64,000 bases of DNA, from the NCBI GenBank assembly GCA_963662355.1, contig OY759361.1, forward strand, positions 124,001-188,000, in the 5' to 3' direction. Under the pieces are notes generated by a model. That model made no database searches. It saw nothing but the letters and a program-made list of their open reading frames with translations, and was not told the DNA's origin. Of the stretch, positions 8,683 through 18,176 are shown piece by piece. Each line of letters begins with the position of its first letter. Position 1 is the stretch's first letter. The DNA comes from WTFY01 sp026713925 (GTDB taxonomy: Bacteria; Pseudomonadota; Gammaproteobacteria; UBA4575). Position numbers and translations under genes: made by a program.

Positions 8683-9798
8683 TTATGCCACAGTCTCCGT
8701 ATCGAGTGTCTGCATGCGGTAAAACTCCCTGGAATATTCTGCAAAATGGCCGTCCCCGATGGCCTGGCGTATATCCCGCATCAGATCCTGGAAATAATGC
8801 AGGTTGTGTATGGTGTTGAGTCGTGCACCGAGGATTTCGCCACACTTGTCCAGATGCCGCAGGTAGGCGCGTGAATAATGCCGGCAGGTATAGCAGGCAC
8901 AGTTTTCATCCACCGGGCGGGTATCCTTTTGGTACCGGCTGTTGCGGATGCGCAGCAGCCCGGTTCGCGTATACAGGAATCCGGTACGCGCATTGCGGGT
9001 CGGCAGCACACAATCAAACATGTCCACCCCGCATTGTACGGCCTTGACAATATCTTGCGGCTTGCCCGCCCCCATCATGTACCGGGGCCTGTCCACGGGC
9101 AACACCTGCAGCGTGGATTCGAGGAGTGCTTCCCGTTCGGAAGGCTCCTCCCCTACACACAGGCCACCCAGCGCGTAGCCGCTGAATCCGGTCTCAACCA
9201 GTTCCTGCGCACACTGTTTCCGCAAATCCGGATACCTGCCGCCCTGCACAATGCCGAACAGGGCACTGCCGTGAGCGCCTTGTGCAACCTTGCACCGCTG
9301 TGCCCAGCGCAAAGACAGTTGCATGGACTCGAGCGCCTGGACCCGGGTTGCCGTATGGGCAGTACACTCATCCAGGACCATGATTACATCCGCATCAAGC
9401 TGCTGCTGAATCTCGATTGCAAGTTCAGGGCTGAGAAAGAGATCATCCCCGTCCACCGGGGATTTGAAGGCAACCCCCTGTTCACTTATTTTCCTCATCG
9501 AAGCCAGACTGAAAGTCTGATACCCACCGGAATCCGTCAGGATTGGCCCTTGCCACTGCATGAAATCGTGCAAGCCCCGGTGCTGGCAGATGATTTCTAT
9601 CCCAGGCCGCAACATCAGGTGGAAGGTATTGCTCAGGATAATCTGTGCACCGGATGCCAGCACCTCTTCCGGGGTGATGGCCTTGACCGCACCATGAGTG
9701 CCTACTGGCATGAAGGCCGGTGTGTCGACCGTGCCCCGGGCAAACATCAGGCACCCGCACCGGGCGGCGCCATCCCTTGCATTAATAGCAAACTGCAT
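8683..9798 (-). CDS. tgt: tRNA-guanine transglycosylase
   Basis: Exchanges guanine-34 for preQ1 in tRNAs with GUN anticodons, an early step of queuosine formation. The 371-residue product from the ATG at 9798 (MQFAINARDGAARCG) has the catalytic DSGGYQTFSL and VQGG stretches, FDCVLPTRNARTG for base and tRNA binding, and a C-terminal zinc site CACYTCRHYSRAYLRHL with a downstream histidine in NTIHN. An upstream in-frame extension of 43 codons would overlap queA and was not used. It pairs with queA and, further along, queG, giving three queuosine genes in the window. Confidence 0.95.
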   Translation of the reverse strand: MQFAINARDGAARCGCLMFARGTVDTPAFMPVGTHGAVKAITPEEVLASGAQIILSNTFHLMLRPGIEIICQHRGLHDFMQWQGPILTDSGGYQTFSLASMRKISEQGVAFKSPVDGDDLFLSPELAIEIQQQLDADVIMVLDECTAHTATRVQALESMQLSLRWAQRCKVAQGAHGSALFGIVQGGRYPDLRKQCAQELVETGFSGYALGGLCVGEEPSEREALLESTLQVLPVDRPRYMMGAGKPQDIVKAVQCGVDMFDCVLPTRNARTGFLYTRTGLLRIRNSRYQKDTRPVDENCACYTCRHYSRAYLRHLDKCGEILGARLNTIHNLHYFQDLMRDIRQAIGDGHFAEYSREFYRMQTLDTETVA

Positions 9799-9806
9799 GA
9801 GTGCAA

Positions 9807-10844
9807 CTATACCTGCTGACTGGCCCGCTGGATAAACATGGCATCCCCGTAGCTGTAAAACCGATAGCGTTGTGCCACTGCGTGCCGATAGGCAGCCATT
9901 GTGGCCTCGTAGCCTGCAAAGGCACATACCAGCATCAGCAAGGTTGATTTCGGCAAATGAAAGTTGGTAATCAGTCCATCCACCACTCTAAATTGAAAAC
10001 CTGGATAAATAAACAGATTCGTGTCTCCCGTATAGGGGCGGATACCCTGCTTGGTAGCTGCAGACTCCAGCGCGCGGACTACAGTGGTGCCGACTGCAAT
10101 TACGCGCCCGCCGCGTCGCTTGCAGTCCGTCACCATCTGGCATACCTGCTGTGTGACATTCATCTGTTCGGCATGAAGTGCATGCGCCTCAACCTCCTGT
10201 ACACGAACAGGCTGAAACGTGCCTGCACCCACATGCAGGGTAATGCAGACTGATTCGACCCCCTGGCATTGCAATTGCTTGAGCATGGACTGATCGAAAT
10301 GCAGTCCCGCAGTTGGTGCTGCGACAGCTCCTTCGTGCCGTGCATAGACTGTTTGATACCGCTCAAGGTCTTCCTGCCCCGCTTTTCTGCGAATGTACGG
10401 AGGTAAGGGAATCTGCCCACTTTCATGCAATAACGCTTCGATTTCTGCCCGGTTGTTGAACTGGAGGACAAAGAATTCATCCTGTCGACCCACCACCGTC
10501 GCGGCTACATTGCCTGCAAAGATCAAATGGCTTCCCGTTGAAGGGGATTTGCTGGTCCTGAGCTGCACGATGGCCTTGCCGGCATCAAGTATCCGTTCAA
10601 ACAGTAACTCTACCTTACCTCCCGTAGGTTTATTACCGTACAGGCGAGCAGGTATGACACGGGTGTCGTTTAACACCAGCAAATCTCCCTCTCGCAATAA
10701 CTGCTGCAGGTCAACAAATTTCAGATCATCAAATACGTTGCCATTACACACAAAATGGAGCAGCCTGCTCGCAGTTCGCTGCTGCAAGGGAAATTGGGCG
10801 ATAAGTGCTTCGGGAAGCGTGTAGTCAAACTGAACTAAATTCAA
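9807..10844 (-). CDS. queA: S-adenosylmethionine:tRNA ribosyltransferase-isomerase QueA
   Basis: Transfers the ribosyl part of SAM to preQ1-modified tRNA to make epoxyqueuosine. Recognised by FDYTLPEALIAQFPLQQR at the N-terminus, VLNDTRVIPARLYG, AAPTAGLHFD and the C-terminal FNHLP-like TNFHLPKSTLLMLVCAFAG. No ATG start is available. A TTG at 10844 gives an N-terminus aligned with other QueA proteins (345 aa); another TTG at 10865 would add seven residues. Neither has a strong ribosome binding site. It is the first gene of the queA-tgt-yajC-secD-secF run. Confidence 0.93.
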   Translation of the reverse strand: MNLVQFDYTLPEALIAQFPLQQRTASRLLHFVCNGNVFDDLKFVDLQQLLREGDLLVLNDTRVIPARLYGNKPTGGKVELLFERILDAGKAIVQLRTSKSPSTGSHLIFAGNVAATVVGRQDEFFVLQFNNRAEIEALLHESGQIPLPPYIRRKAGQEDLERYQTVYARHEGAVAAPTAGLHFDQSMLKQLQCQGVESVCITLHVGAGTFQPVRVQEVEAHALHAEQMNVTQQVCQMVTDCKRRGGRVIAVGTTVVRALESAATKQGIRPYTGDTNLFIYPGFQFRVVDGLITNFHLPKSTLLMLVCAFAGYEATMAAYRHAVAQRYRFYSYGDAMFIQRASQQV

Positions 10845-10932
10845 AACGTATGCTATATTTTTCAAGTTAACGGTAGATTAATAGCCTGAGCCTAACTGGC
10901 TTGGTAATGTACCTTAAACTCTTTGAAATTGT

Positions 10933-11019
10933 GCCGGGGTGGCGGAACTGGTAGACGCGCCGGATTCAAAATCCGGTTCTGGAAACAGAGTGAGAGTTCG
11001 AGTCTCTCTCCCGGCACCA
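10933..11019 (+). tRNA. tRNA-Leu(CAA)
   Basis: An 87-nt class II tRNA. The acceptor stem GCCGGGG pairs with TCCCGGC (one G-U), the anticodon stem CCGGA/TCCGG encloses the loop TTCAAAA with anticodon CAA, there is a long variable arm, the T loop is TTCGAGT, and a CCA end is encoded at 11017-11019. Confidence 0.97.
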
Positions 11020-11139
11020 ACAGTCTACTGGAGTCAAGTACAAAATTTACGCGGAAACCTGGTACTTTCTGTGTGGACGGGAAGTGCACGCAAAGTAAAC
11101 CTATAGGAACATTTCGTTATAAAATGAATTCCACATATT

Positions 11140-11216
11140 GCCCCGTTAGCTCAGCTGGATAGAGCGTCCCCCTCCTAAGGGGAAGGTCGCAGGTTCGAAT
11201 CCTGCTCGGGGCGCCA
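11140..11216 (+). tRNA. tRNA-Arg(CCU)
   Basis: A 77-nt tRNA. The acceptor stem GCCCCG pairs with CGGGGC, the D arm is GCTCAGCTGGATAGAGC, the anticodon stem TCCCC/GGGGA encloses CTCCTAA with anticodon CCU, the T loop is TTCGAAT, and CCA is encoded at the 3' end. A TTATAAAAT sequence about 20 nt upstream could be its -10 region. Confidence 0.97.
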
Positions 11217-11382
11217 CATTCATATCCATAACACGGAGGTGGTATTCCGGTGAGAATATTGCAGCGATAGTGAGCAGACCCAGGGGCGGAAAGGCTGACT
11301 TGATCCCCACAATGTCCAGGGCAAAGTTTGCACCCCAGTAGGTGGGTGGGTGTTTAGGATACACCAGAAGGGCGTTAGGCAT
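11217..11382 (-). pseudogene. N-terminal fragment of a B12-binding radical SAM protein, truncated at tRNA-Arg
   Basis: From an ATG at 11382 with a good ribosome binding site (GAGGAG), about 55 codons read MPNALLVYPKHPPTYWG ... SAFPPLGLLTIAAIF ... LRVMDMNV. This is the start of the cobalamin-binding domain found in radical SAM proteins with a DUF4070-type C-terminus, where MDMNV is normally followed by a PL-rich loop and several hundred more residues. Here the coding match stops at 11217, the first base after the tRNA-Arg CCA. Beyond that the open frame only translates the tRNA. The radical SAM CxxxCxxC motif is absent, so the product cannot be active. Confidence 0.7.
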
Positions 11383-11497
11383 GGCGAGTATCTCCTCAGC
11401 ACATCATCCCGGATATGAAATCACGCGACTTCGCCCGCAATAGATGTAGTAGCCAAAACAGTCTAATTATTCTGTAGACTCAATTGTATTCAGGCAA

Positions 11498-11830
11498 TCA
11501 ATCATACCTTGTGCGGACAACCGGGTTGAGCCGGTCCTGGTAAAACGTAACAGACTCCGGGGTAAGCACAACATGATCACCCTCTGTTGAGTACATCTTC
11601 AACCCGCTCGTATCCTTGTAGTCCCAATGTCCCACGGGCTGATCACCAGATCCAAGCAAAACGAATTCCCTGGATTTGACTTTTTCTGCAAAGATGATAT
11701 CCGAGCCCGAGTCTTTCGAGATCACATCATAGAGCAGAAATCCTACAAAGATGATGATGGCGATCCGGATCGTGCGGATCGTACGTTCAAGATTATGGAC
11801 TCGCTCTTCAAGACCTAGTTCTTTTTTCAT
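11498..11830 (-). CDS. Small membrane-anchored protein of unknown function
   Basis: A 110-residue protein that I do not recognise. It starts MKKELGLEERVHNLERTIRT, a short charged segment with heptad-like spacing, followed by one hydrophobic helix (IRIAIIIFVGFLLYDVI, about residues 22-38). The rest is soluble, with LLGSGDQPVGHWDYKDTSGLKMYSTEGDHVVL suggesting small beta strands. It most likely stays anchored with the C-terminal part outside the cytoplasm. It lies alone between the radical SAM fragment and ispG, with a normal length and start, so it may be real, but nothing around it indicates a role. Confidence 0.5.
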   Translation of the reverse strand: MKKELGLEERVHNLERTIRTIRIAIIIFVGFLLYDVISKDSGSDIIFAEKVKSREFVLLGSGDQPVGHWDYKDTSGLKMYSTEGDHVVLTPESVTFYQDRLNPVVRTRYD

Positions 11831-12292
11831 TTCTGATACTCCCGTGTTATTTGCCCAGATTCATTCAGGACAGGACCACACATTCTTTGGATAGTATGAA
11901 CCCCCGCTACCTCCGATGCGATATGCAAGCATGGTCACACGGCCCTGATGAGTTGCAGGACCTGGATTGACATGGAACAGAGATGCGCAAATGAAAGGGG
12001 TACAGACTTCGTTGGAGCTCGAAAGACTGAATTATGTTTTCAATACCACGACTCATCCTATGTATGCAGCACCATGAAAATGCGTAACGCATCCATGCTG
12101 CCTGTACACCCTGTCCTTTGATTTCAGTGTTGTGACCGTATATGTGACGGATTTTAACTGAATTATGACAAGGGGCGCTCAATATCACGCTGGAAACTTG
12201 GATACATAATATAGATTACAGTCAGGTCCAGTTCAGATACAATTGAAACCAGGCAGTACACCGGCACACAGCCACATTTTCAGACAGTTGAA
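11831..12292. other. Intergenic region upstream of ispG, no gene seen
   Basis: About 460 nt without a convincing coding frame. The minus-strand frame at 11907-12188 has no recognisable protein features, no good start context and unusual residue content. The A/T-rich stretch near 12195-12220 (CATAATATAGATTA) is a plausible ispG promoter region but no clear -35/-10 pair can be fixed. Confidence 0.5.
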
Positions 12293-13528
12293 GTGATTAC
12301 CCGACGCACAAGCACTGCAGTACAGGTAGGCGATGTCACGGTAGGGGGTCAGGCTCCCATCGTGGTGCAGTCCATGACCAACACCCATACTGCAGATATC
12401 AGCAAGACAGTAAACCAGGTTGCAGCCCTTGCTGCGGCCGGGTCAGAAATCGTGCGCATCACGGTCAACGACAAGGAAGCCGCCAAGGCGGTACCTGAAA
12501 TACGGGACCAGTTGCTGGCGAAAGGGGTCACGGTACCTCTGGTCGGTGATTTCCACTTCAACGGGAACCGTCTGCTGAAAAAATATTCCGGCTGTGCGCA
12601 AGCCCTGGACAAGTACCGTATCAATCCCGGCAATGTGGGGCGTGGAAACCTGCACGACAAACAATTCAGTGAAATCGTTGAAATTGCATGCCAGTATGAC
12701 AAACCCGTGCGCATCGGCGTGAACTGGGGCAGCCTTGATCAGGACCTGTTGGCAAGAAAACTGGACGACAACTCGAAATTATCCAGCCCCAAATCACTCC
12801 CTGAGGTCATGCATGAGGCGCTCATTGCATCGGCAACAGAAAGTGCCGCATTGGCTGAGCGGATCGGGCTTGCGCATGACAAGATCATCCTGTCCTGCAA
12901 GCTGAGTGAAGTCCAGGCACTGGTCAGCGTATACCGGGACCTCGCCGCCCGCTGTGACTATGCGTTGCACCTGGGCCTGACCGAGGCGGGCATGGGCATC
13001 AAAGGCGTGGTGGCTTCCGCAACGGCCCTGTCTGTACTGCTGCAAGAAGGCATCGGTGACACGATCCGCGTCTCTCTCACACCCCAGCCGGGTGGTGACC
13101 GCACCCAGGAAGTGCGGGTCGCGCAACAGATTCTCCAAACCATGGACCTGCGTTCATTCACGCCTTCGGTCACGGCTTGCCCGGGTTGCGGGCGTACGAC
13201 CAGCGAATACTTCCAGCATCTGGCTGCAGGCATCCAGAACTACCTTCAGGAGAATATGCCGGACTGGAAGCGGCAGTTCCCGGGGGTTGAGGGCATGAAA
13301 GTGGCAGTCATGGGTTGTGTGGTGAACGGACCCGGGGAAAGCAAGCATGCCGACATCGGCATCAGCCTGCCGGGTACCGGTGAAGCCCCTGTGGCAATCG
13401 TGCATGTGGACGGAAGCAAGTTCACGACCCTGCGGGGGGAAAACATTTCACAGGAATTCCAGGGCATTGTGCAGGAATACGTTGCAAACCGTTACAGCCG
13501 GTCGGGAGAATCTTCAGAACCGGCCTGA
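12293..13528 (+). CDS. ispG: 4-hydroxy-3-methylbut-2-enyl diphosphate synthase IspG (GcpE)
   Basis: Fe-S enzyme of the MEP isoprenoid pathway that converts MEcPP to HMBPP. The 411-residue protein has the N-terminal TIM-barrel signature PIVVQSMTNT, INPGNVG, and the C-terminal [4Fe-4S] domain with Cys296 and Cys299 (ACPGCGR), Cys342 (MGCVVNGPGE) and the ligand-candidate Glu349. The start is GTG at 12293; no in-frame ATG lies upstream before a stop. It depends on Fe-S assembly, which the isc operon at the start of the window provides. It converges on the acyl-CoA synthetase gene. Confidence 0.95.
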   Translation: MITRRTSTAVQVGDVTVGGQAPIVVQSMTNTHTADISKTVNQVAALAAAGSEIVRITVNDKEAAKAVPEIRDQLLAKGVTVPLVGDFHFNGNRLLKKYSGCAQALDKYRINPGNVGRGNLHDKQFSEIVEIACQYDKPVRIGVNWGSLDQDLLARKLDDNSKLSSPKSLPEVMHEALIASATESAALAERIGLAHDKIILSCKLSEVQALVSVYRDLAARCDYALHLGLTEAGMGIKGVVASATALSVLLQEGIGDTIRVSLTPQPGGDRTQEVRVAQQILQTMDLRSFTPSVTACPGCGRTTSEYFQHLAAGIQNYLQENMPDWKRQFPGVEGMKVAVMGCVVNGPGESKHADIGISLPGTGEAPVAIVHVDGSKFTTLRGENISQEFQGIVQEYVANRYSRSGESSEPA

Positions 13529-13577
13529 ACAGGCTTGCCGACAGGCTCAATACCACGAATCAGTCAGCGTCGGACTG

Positions 13578-15251
13578 CTATCCTGGTAACACTTTGTCAC
13601 GCAATACCCGGCGCAGGATCTTGCCCACATTCGACTTCGGCAACTCGCTATAAAATTCAATATGCTTGGGCCACTTGTATCGGGTCAGGCGGTCCTTGCA
13701 AAAATCCAGAACCTCATCCTCAGTCAATGCAGGATCTTTTTTTACGATGCAAAGCTTCACTACCTCGCCCGACTCCTCGTCATCCACACCAACTGCCGCC
13801 ACCTCGAGAATTCCGTCATGCGCGACGACTACCTTTTCGACCTCGTTGGGGTACACGTTGAAACCTGAAACCAGAATCATGTCCTTCTTGCGATCGACAA
13901 TGCGCACATATCCATTTTGATCCACCACGGCAATATCGCCGGTACGCAGCCAGCCGTCCTCACTCAGCACCTTCGCAGTTTCTTCGGGATTATTCAGATA
14001 TCCCTGCATGACCTGCGGTCCGCGTACACAAAGCTCTCCCGCTTCCTCCACGTCCAGGTGCCTGCCGTCATTGTCCTGTATGGAAATCTCCGTGTTCGGA
14101 ATCGGCAACCCGATCGAACCATTGTATCGTTCCAGGTCTAGGGGATTGATCGTAACAGCGGGTGAAGTCTCCGTGAGACCATAAGCCTCTGCCAGCACAC
14201 ATCCCGTGACCTGCTGCCACCGGTCTGCGACGGACTCCTGCACGGCCATGCCGCCGCCCAGAGTGATCTTGAGACTCGAAAAATCCAGTGCAGAAAATCC
14301 CTCCGTATTCAGCAGCCCGTTAAACAGGGTGTTCACGCCCGTAATCATTGAAAACCTTACACGGCGCAGCTCTTTGACAAAGCCTTTCATGTCACGGGGA
14401 TTCGTAATCAGGTAATTCAAACCTCCGAGGCAGGTAAACAGGAAGCAGTTCGCCGTCAGGGAAAATATATGGTAAAGCGGCAACGCGGTAATCACCGTCT
14501 CTTTCCCATCTTTCAATACCAGCCTGAACCAGGCTTCCACCTGTGCTAGATTCGAAAGCAGGTTGCCATGTGTCAGCATTGCCTGCTTTGCCAGACCCGT
14601 AGTACCACCCGTGAGCTGCAGGAATGCCAAATCATCCCGGGTCAATTCGGGTTTGACGAACTGCCTTTGCTGCCCGGTAGCAAGGGCCTCCCTGAAAGTG
14701 ACAACGTTGTCCAGCGTATACTCGGGAATCTTGTGCTGCACGCGTTTCAGCACAAAATTTGCAATCGCTGATTTCGGAAAACCGAACATGTCCCCCACCC
14801 GCGCGAGTATTACGTGCTCGACACTGGTAGTTGTGACGACCTCGGCAAGCACGTCAGCAAAGTTCTCCAGAACCACAATGACTTTTGCACCCGAGTCTTT
14901 CAGCGCATCGCCAAGCTCCCTTGAGGTATACAGGGGGTTGATATTGACTGCTGCCAGCCCGGCCCGCAGGATGCCATACATGGTAACCGGGAACTGCAGG
15001 ATATTGGGCAGCATGATTGCCACGCACTCACCCTTTTGCAGTCCCAGTTCGGTTTGCAGGAATGCAGCGAAGTTATAGCTTTCGATGTTGAGTTCCGAGA
15101 AACTCATGCTGACGCCCATGTTCGCAAAGGCAGGCAGGTGCCTGTAACGCTCGGCACACTCATCAAACATGTGAGCCAGAGAGGTATACCTGGTCAGCTC
15201 GACAAATTCAGGAATACCTTCCGGATAGCTTTTCAGCCAGACCTTTTCCAT
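13578..15251 (-). CDS. fadD: Long-chain acyl-CoA synthetase (FadD-type)
   Basis: ATP-dependent fatty acid:CoA ligase of the AMP-forming family. The 557-residue protein has the P-loop LQLTGGTTGLAKQAMLTHGN, the central AEAYGLTETSPAVTINPL motif, the WLRTGDIAVVDQNGYVRIVDRKKDMI hinge region and the C-terminal catalytic lysine motif in LPKSNVGKILRR. Length and order agree with FadD of proteobacteria. It starts 9 nt after the end of dnaB on the same strand, though the two are functionally unrelated. The exact chain-length preference cannot be read from the sequence. Confidence 0.9.
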   Translation of the reverse strand: MEKVWLKSYPEGIPEFVELTRYTSLAHMFDECAERYRHLPAFANMGVSMSFSELNIESYNFAAFLQTELGLQKGECVAIMLPNILQFPVTMYGILRAGLAAVNINPLYTSRELGDALKDSGAKVIVVLENFADVLAEVVTTTSVEHVILARVGDMFGFPKSAIANFVLKRVQHKIPEYTLDNVVTFREALATGQQRQFVKPELTRDDLAFLQLTGGTTGLAKQAMLTHGNLLSNLAQVEAWFRLVLKDGKETVITALPLYHIFSLTANCFLFTCLGGLNYLITNPRDMKGFVKELRRVRFSMITGVNTLFNGLLNTEGFSALDFSSLKITLGGGMAVQESVADRWQQVTGCVLAEAYGLTETSPAVTINPLDLERYNGSIGLPIPNTEISIQDNDGRHLDVEEAGELCVRGPQVMQGYLNNPEETAKVLSEDGWLRTGDIAVVDQNGYVRIVDRKKDMILVSGFNVYPNEVEKVVVAHDGILEVAAVGVDDEESGEVVKLCIVKKDPALTEDEVLDFCKDRLTRYKWPKHIEFYSELPKSNVGKILRRVLRDKVLPG

Positions 15252-15260
15252 ACCACCCGA

Positions 15261-16673
15261 TTATGCAAAGTGCTCTCCGGTCTGTATCTCCGGGATGAAA
15301 TTTTCAAAACGTGTGTACTTTCCAAGGAATGTCAGCCGGGTCTTGAACCGGGGTCCGTTGCGCTGCTTGTCGATGATAATCTCTGCGATACCCCGATCCG
15401 GAGAATCCTCATTGTACACTTCATCACGATAGATAAAGATGATCAGGTCTGCATCCTGCTCGATGGCACCTGATTCACGCAAATCAGACATGACCGGACG
15501 TTTGTCCGAACGCTGCTCCAGGCTCCGGTTCAACTGGGACAGTACAACGACCGGTACATTCAGTTCCTTGGCCAGCGCTTTGAGCGAACGGCATATCTCG
15601 GAAATTTCGGTGGCGCGGTTCTCGGAGGTTCCGCTGACCGACATGAGCTGCAGATAATCCACTATGATCAACGATAGGCCATGCTCGCGTTTCAGTCGAC
15701 GTGCACGCGCCCGCAACTCCGTAGGCGACAGTACCGCAGAATCATCTATATACAGGTTGGCCTCGGAAAGCATCGCTACCGCGCTGGTAAGACGTGGCCA
15801 GTCATCGTCATTCAGCCTGCCGGTACGCACCCGCTGTTGATCAATCCGACCCATGGATGAAATCATTCGCATGGCCAGGGAGCGGCCGGGCATCTCCAAA
15901 CTGAAGATCGCGACACAGGATTTCATGTGCAATGCCGCGTACTCAACGATATTCATGGCAAAGCTGGTTTTTCCCATCGAGGGGCGCCCGGCAATGATAA
16001 TCAGTTCACCATCCTGCAAACCGGCTGTTCCCTCGTCAAACTCATCAAAACCGCTTGGAATGCCGGTGATATGATCCGCACGCTCGAACAACTCGTCAAT
16101 CTGCTCGACGGTTTTCGTCATCAAGGACTTGATGCTTATAAAACCTGATCCGGTCTGTGCACTTTGATCCGTGATCCGAAATATCTTCTGCTCCGCTTCA
16201 TCAAGCAACTTGTGAATACTCCTGCCCTCAGGTGAAAACCCGCTTGCAGCGATATCATTGCCCACCTGAACCAGTTGTCGGAAAACGGATTTCTCACGCA
16301 CGATGTCCGCATAGGCCTTGATATTTGAAGCACTGGGGATATCATTCGCCAGTGTGCCCAAGTAGGCCAGCACATTGGTATTCTCAATTTCACTTTTCTG
16401 GCGCAGGAAATCGGACAATGTCAGCACATCAAATATCTGGTGCTTGTCCACCAGTTCGCTGATTGCACGAAAGATGAGGCGATGGTTGAAAAGATGGAAA
16501 TCGTCTTCGTTAACCCTGTCTGCCACCTGGTCCCATGCGGAATTATCCAGAATCAGTCCGCCCAGTACGGCCTGTTCAGCTTCCATCGAATAGGGGGGAG
16601 TGCGCAGATTCTCTGCATTGGTGATGCCATAATCAGTGCCGGTTTTTTTCAGCTCAGCCACAAAACTCACCAA
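15261..16673 (-). CDS. dnaB: Replicative DNA helicase DnaB
   Basis: Hexameric 5'-3' helicase of the replication fork. The 470-residue protein has the N-terminal primase-interacting domain (SMEAEQAVLGGLILDN), a linker, and a RecA-like domain with Walker A GRPSMGKTS, Walker B LIIVDYLQLM, and the QLNRSLEQR and ADLIIFIYRDEVY motifs. No intein is present. The start codon is TTG at 16673, or the GTG directly after it at 16670. It lies downstream of rplI in the rpsF-rpsR-rplI-dnaB order common in gammaproteobacteria. Confidence 0.95.
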   Translation of the reverse strand: MVSFVAELKKTGTDYGITNAENLRTPPYSMEAEQAVLGGLILDNSAWDQVADRVNEDDFHLFNHRLIFRAISELVDKHQIFDVLTLSDFLRQKSEIENTNVLAYLGTLANDIPSASNIKAYADIVREKSVFRQLVQVGNDIAASGFSPEGRSIHKLLDEAEQKIFRITDQSAQTGSGFISIKSLMTKTVEQIDELFERADHITGIPSGFDEFDEGTAGLQDGELIIIAGRPSMGKTSFAMNIVEYAALHMKSCVAIFSLEMPGRSLAMRMISSMGRIDQQRVRTGRLNDDDWPRLTSAVAMLSEANLYIDDSAVLSPTELRARARRLKREHGLSLIIVDYLQLMSVSGTSENRATEISEICRSLKALAKELNVPVVVLSQLNRSLEQRSDKRPVMSDLRESGAIEQDADLIIFIYRDEVYNEDSPDRGIAEIIIDKQRNGPRFKTRLTFLGKYTRFENFIPEIQTGEHFA

Positions 16674-16712
16674 GGGGTCTCATTAGGTATCGACTCTGCT
16701 TCAGTCGACCCA

Positions 16713-17165
16713 TCACTCCTCCCCTACGATTTCCAGATTGATTGTGGCATTTACGTCAGTGTGCAAGTGGATATCCACCTGGTATTCGCCAGTCTGTTTG
16801 AATGCACCTGAAGGTAACCGGATTTCCTTTTTCTCCACTTGCCTTTCCGCCTCACTCAGTGCCTGTGCAATATCTGCAGTACCTACCGAACCAAACAGCC
16901 TGCCTTCCTCTCCGGAGACTTTGGCCGCTATCGTGATTGTAAATCCGTCCAGTTCTGCCTTGCGGACTTCAGCACCGGACAATGACTTGGCCGCGTTCTT
17001 TTCCAGCTCCTCACGCATGGCCTCGAACTCGGCAATGTTTTCCGCCGTGGCATATTTTGCTTTTCCGCCCGGAATTAGAAAATTGCGCGCATAGCCGGGC
17101 CGTACCCTGACCTTGTCACCAAGGTCTCCAAGATTGTCTACTTTGGTCAGCAAAATAACTTCCAT
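16713..17165 (-). CDS. rplI: 50S ribosomal protein L9
   Basis: Binds 23S rRNA at the base of the L1 stalk. The 150-residue protein has the full N-terminal signature MEVILLTKVDNLGDLGDKV with RPGYARNFLIPGGKA, a long central helix, and a C-terminal domain that includes FGSVGTADIA. The ATG at 17165 is supported by the conserved N-terminus. It lies between the DUF2232-type gene and dnaB. Confidence 0.96.
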   Translation of the reverse strand: MEVILLTKVDNLGDLGDKVRVRPGYARNFLIPGGKAKYATAENIAEFEAMREELEKNAAKSLSGAEVRKAELDGFTITIAAKVSGEEGRLFGSVGTADIAQALSEAERQVEKKEIRLPSGAFKQTGEYQVDIHLHTDVNATINLEIVGEE

Positions 17166-17219
17166 CTTGATCTCTCTCTTATCAGCAAAGGTTCATTATA
17201 AGTGTTACGCGCATCCAGC

Positions 17220-18137
17220 TCACATTTTAGATTTTACAAATCGTTTCCGAATATTCACAAAGCCGTCCAATACACCCACCGAGGCAAGTGTCAGTATGAC
17301 CTGGGGTGCTGCAATAAGCATCAGGCCGTATACCGCCACAAAACCGAACATAGGTTTCGGAAGCTGTCCGATCAGCGCATGCGCAAGACCCAGACCTTGT
17401 AAAAAAAACATGCTAAGGCATACGATCATCAACTGCCAGAAAATTGCGGTCTTGATGACCCATGCTGCCACACCTAGTGCCACCGTAAATGCAGCGAGGG
17501 CAAGACCCAGATTGAGGCGTACGAATTCCTTATGGAAAGTCCTGACATCATCCAGCAAACCATGCCACCAGCCTGCAAAAAACAGCGTGATACTTACTGT
17601 CAGCAGATATATGGCTACTACCATGCCGGTCATCAGGGACGCTACCTTGGGCAGATGCTGCTGGACCCTATCAAAATCTAGAGCCGAATTCTGCAACATG
17701 ATCTGGAAAGACGGACCCTGCTCGATAACAGCCAACAGGCCCTTTAGATTGCGCAGCCAAATGGCCTGCATATCAGGATACAGGAGTGCTGCAAGTATGG
17801 TGACCACTGCGCCAAAAACCGTCAATGCCTGCATTGCAATGCTCAGTGACTGGAAGTGCCGGTACAGATAGACCACTGCAACGACAGATACCCAGACCAC
17901 CAGCGTGCCTGCAGTGACGCCGCCAAGCAGAAAAAAGCTGATGCCCCCCACGATTGCCACACATATGACCAATACCCTGAGGGCCTCCCTGATACCTATT
18001 TTAAGCGCAATCAGTGCGAGTGCACCGCCACTCAAAATTACCAGGAAAGGGAAAAAAAATGATAGCAAGGCAAACCCGGATACCACCGAAACGGCCTGGA
18101 ACGGTCCGGCAAGAATGAAGTATCCCAATGAACGCAT
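17220..18137 (-). CDS. DUF2232-type multi-pass membrane protein
   Basis: A 305-residue protein with about eight hydrophobic helices and short loops. It begins MRSLGYFILAGPFQAV and resembles the DUF2232/YybS-type family whose members commonly lie inside the rpsF-rpsR-rplI ribosomal cluster. No catalytic residues are evident; the family function is not established. It is 39 nt downstream of rpsR and 54 nt upstream of rplI, so it is transcribed with ribosomal protein genes. E. coli has no gene at this place. Confidence 0.75.
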   Translation of the reverse strand: MRSLGYFILAGPFQAVSVVSGFALLSFFFPFLVILSGGALALIALKIGIREALRVLVICVAIVGGISFFLLGGVTAGTLVVWVSVVAVVYLYRHFQSLSIAMQALTVFGAVVTILAALLYPDMQAIWLRNLKGLLAVIEQGPSFQIMLQNSALDFDRVQQHLPKVASLMTGMVVAIYLLTVSITLFFAGWWHGLLDDVRTFHKEFVRLNLGLALAAFTVALGVAAWVIKTAIFWQLMIVCLSMFFLQGLGLAHALIGQLPKPMFGFVAVYGLMLIAAPQVILTLASVGVLDGFVNIRKRFVKSKM

Positions 18138-18176
18138 GACTGACTACCGGTCAATTGGCACGGCTTGCACTGGCAT

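Noticed and set aside
11146..11216. Continuation of the radical SAM frame through tRNA-Arg
   Set aside because: The residues there (RAGFEPATFPLGG) are the usual spurious translation of a tRNA gene, not radical SAM sequence.
11907..12188. Minus-strand frame of 93 codons upstream of ispG
   Set aside because: Odd residue content, no domain features and no ribosome binding site; the region is better left as non-coding.
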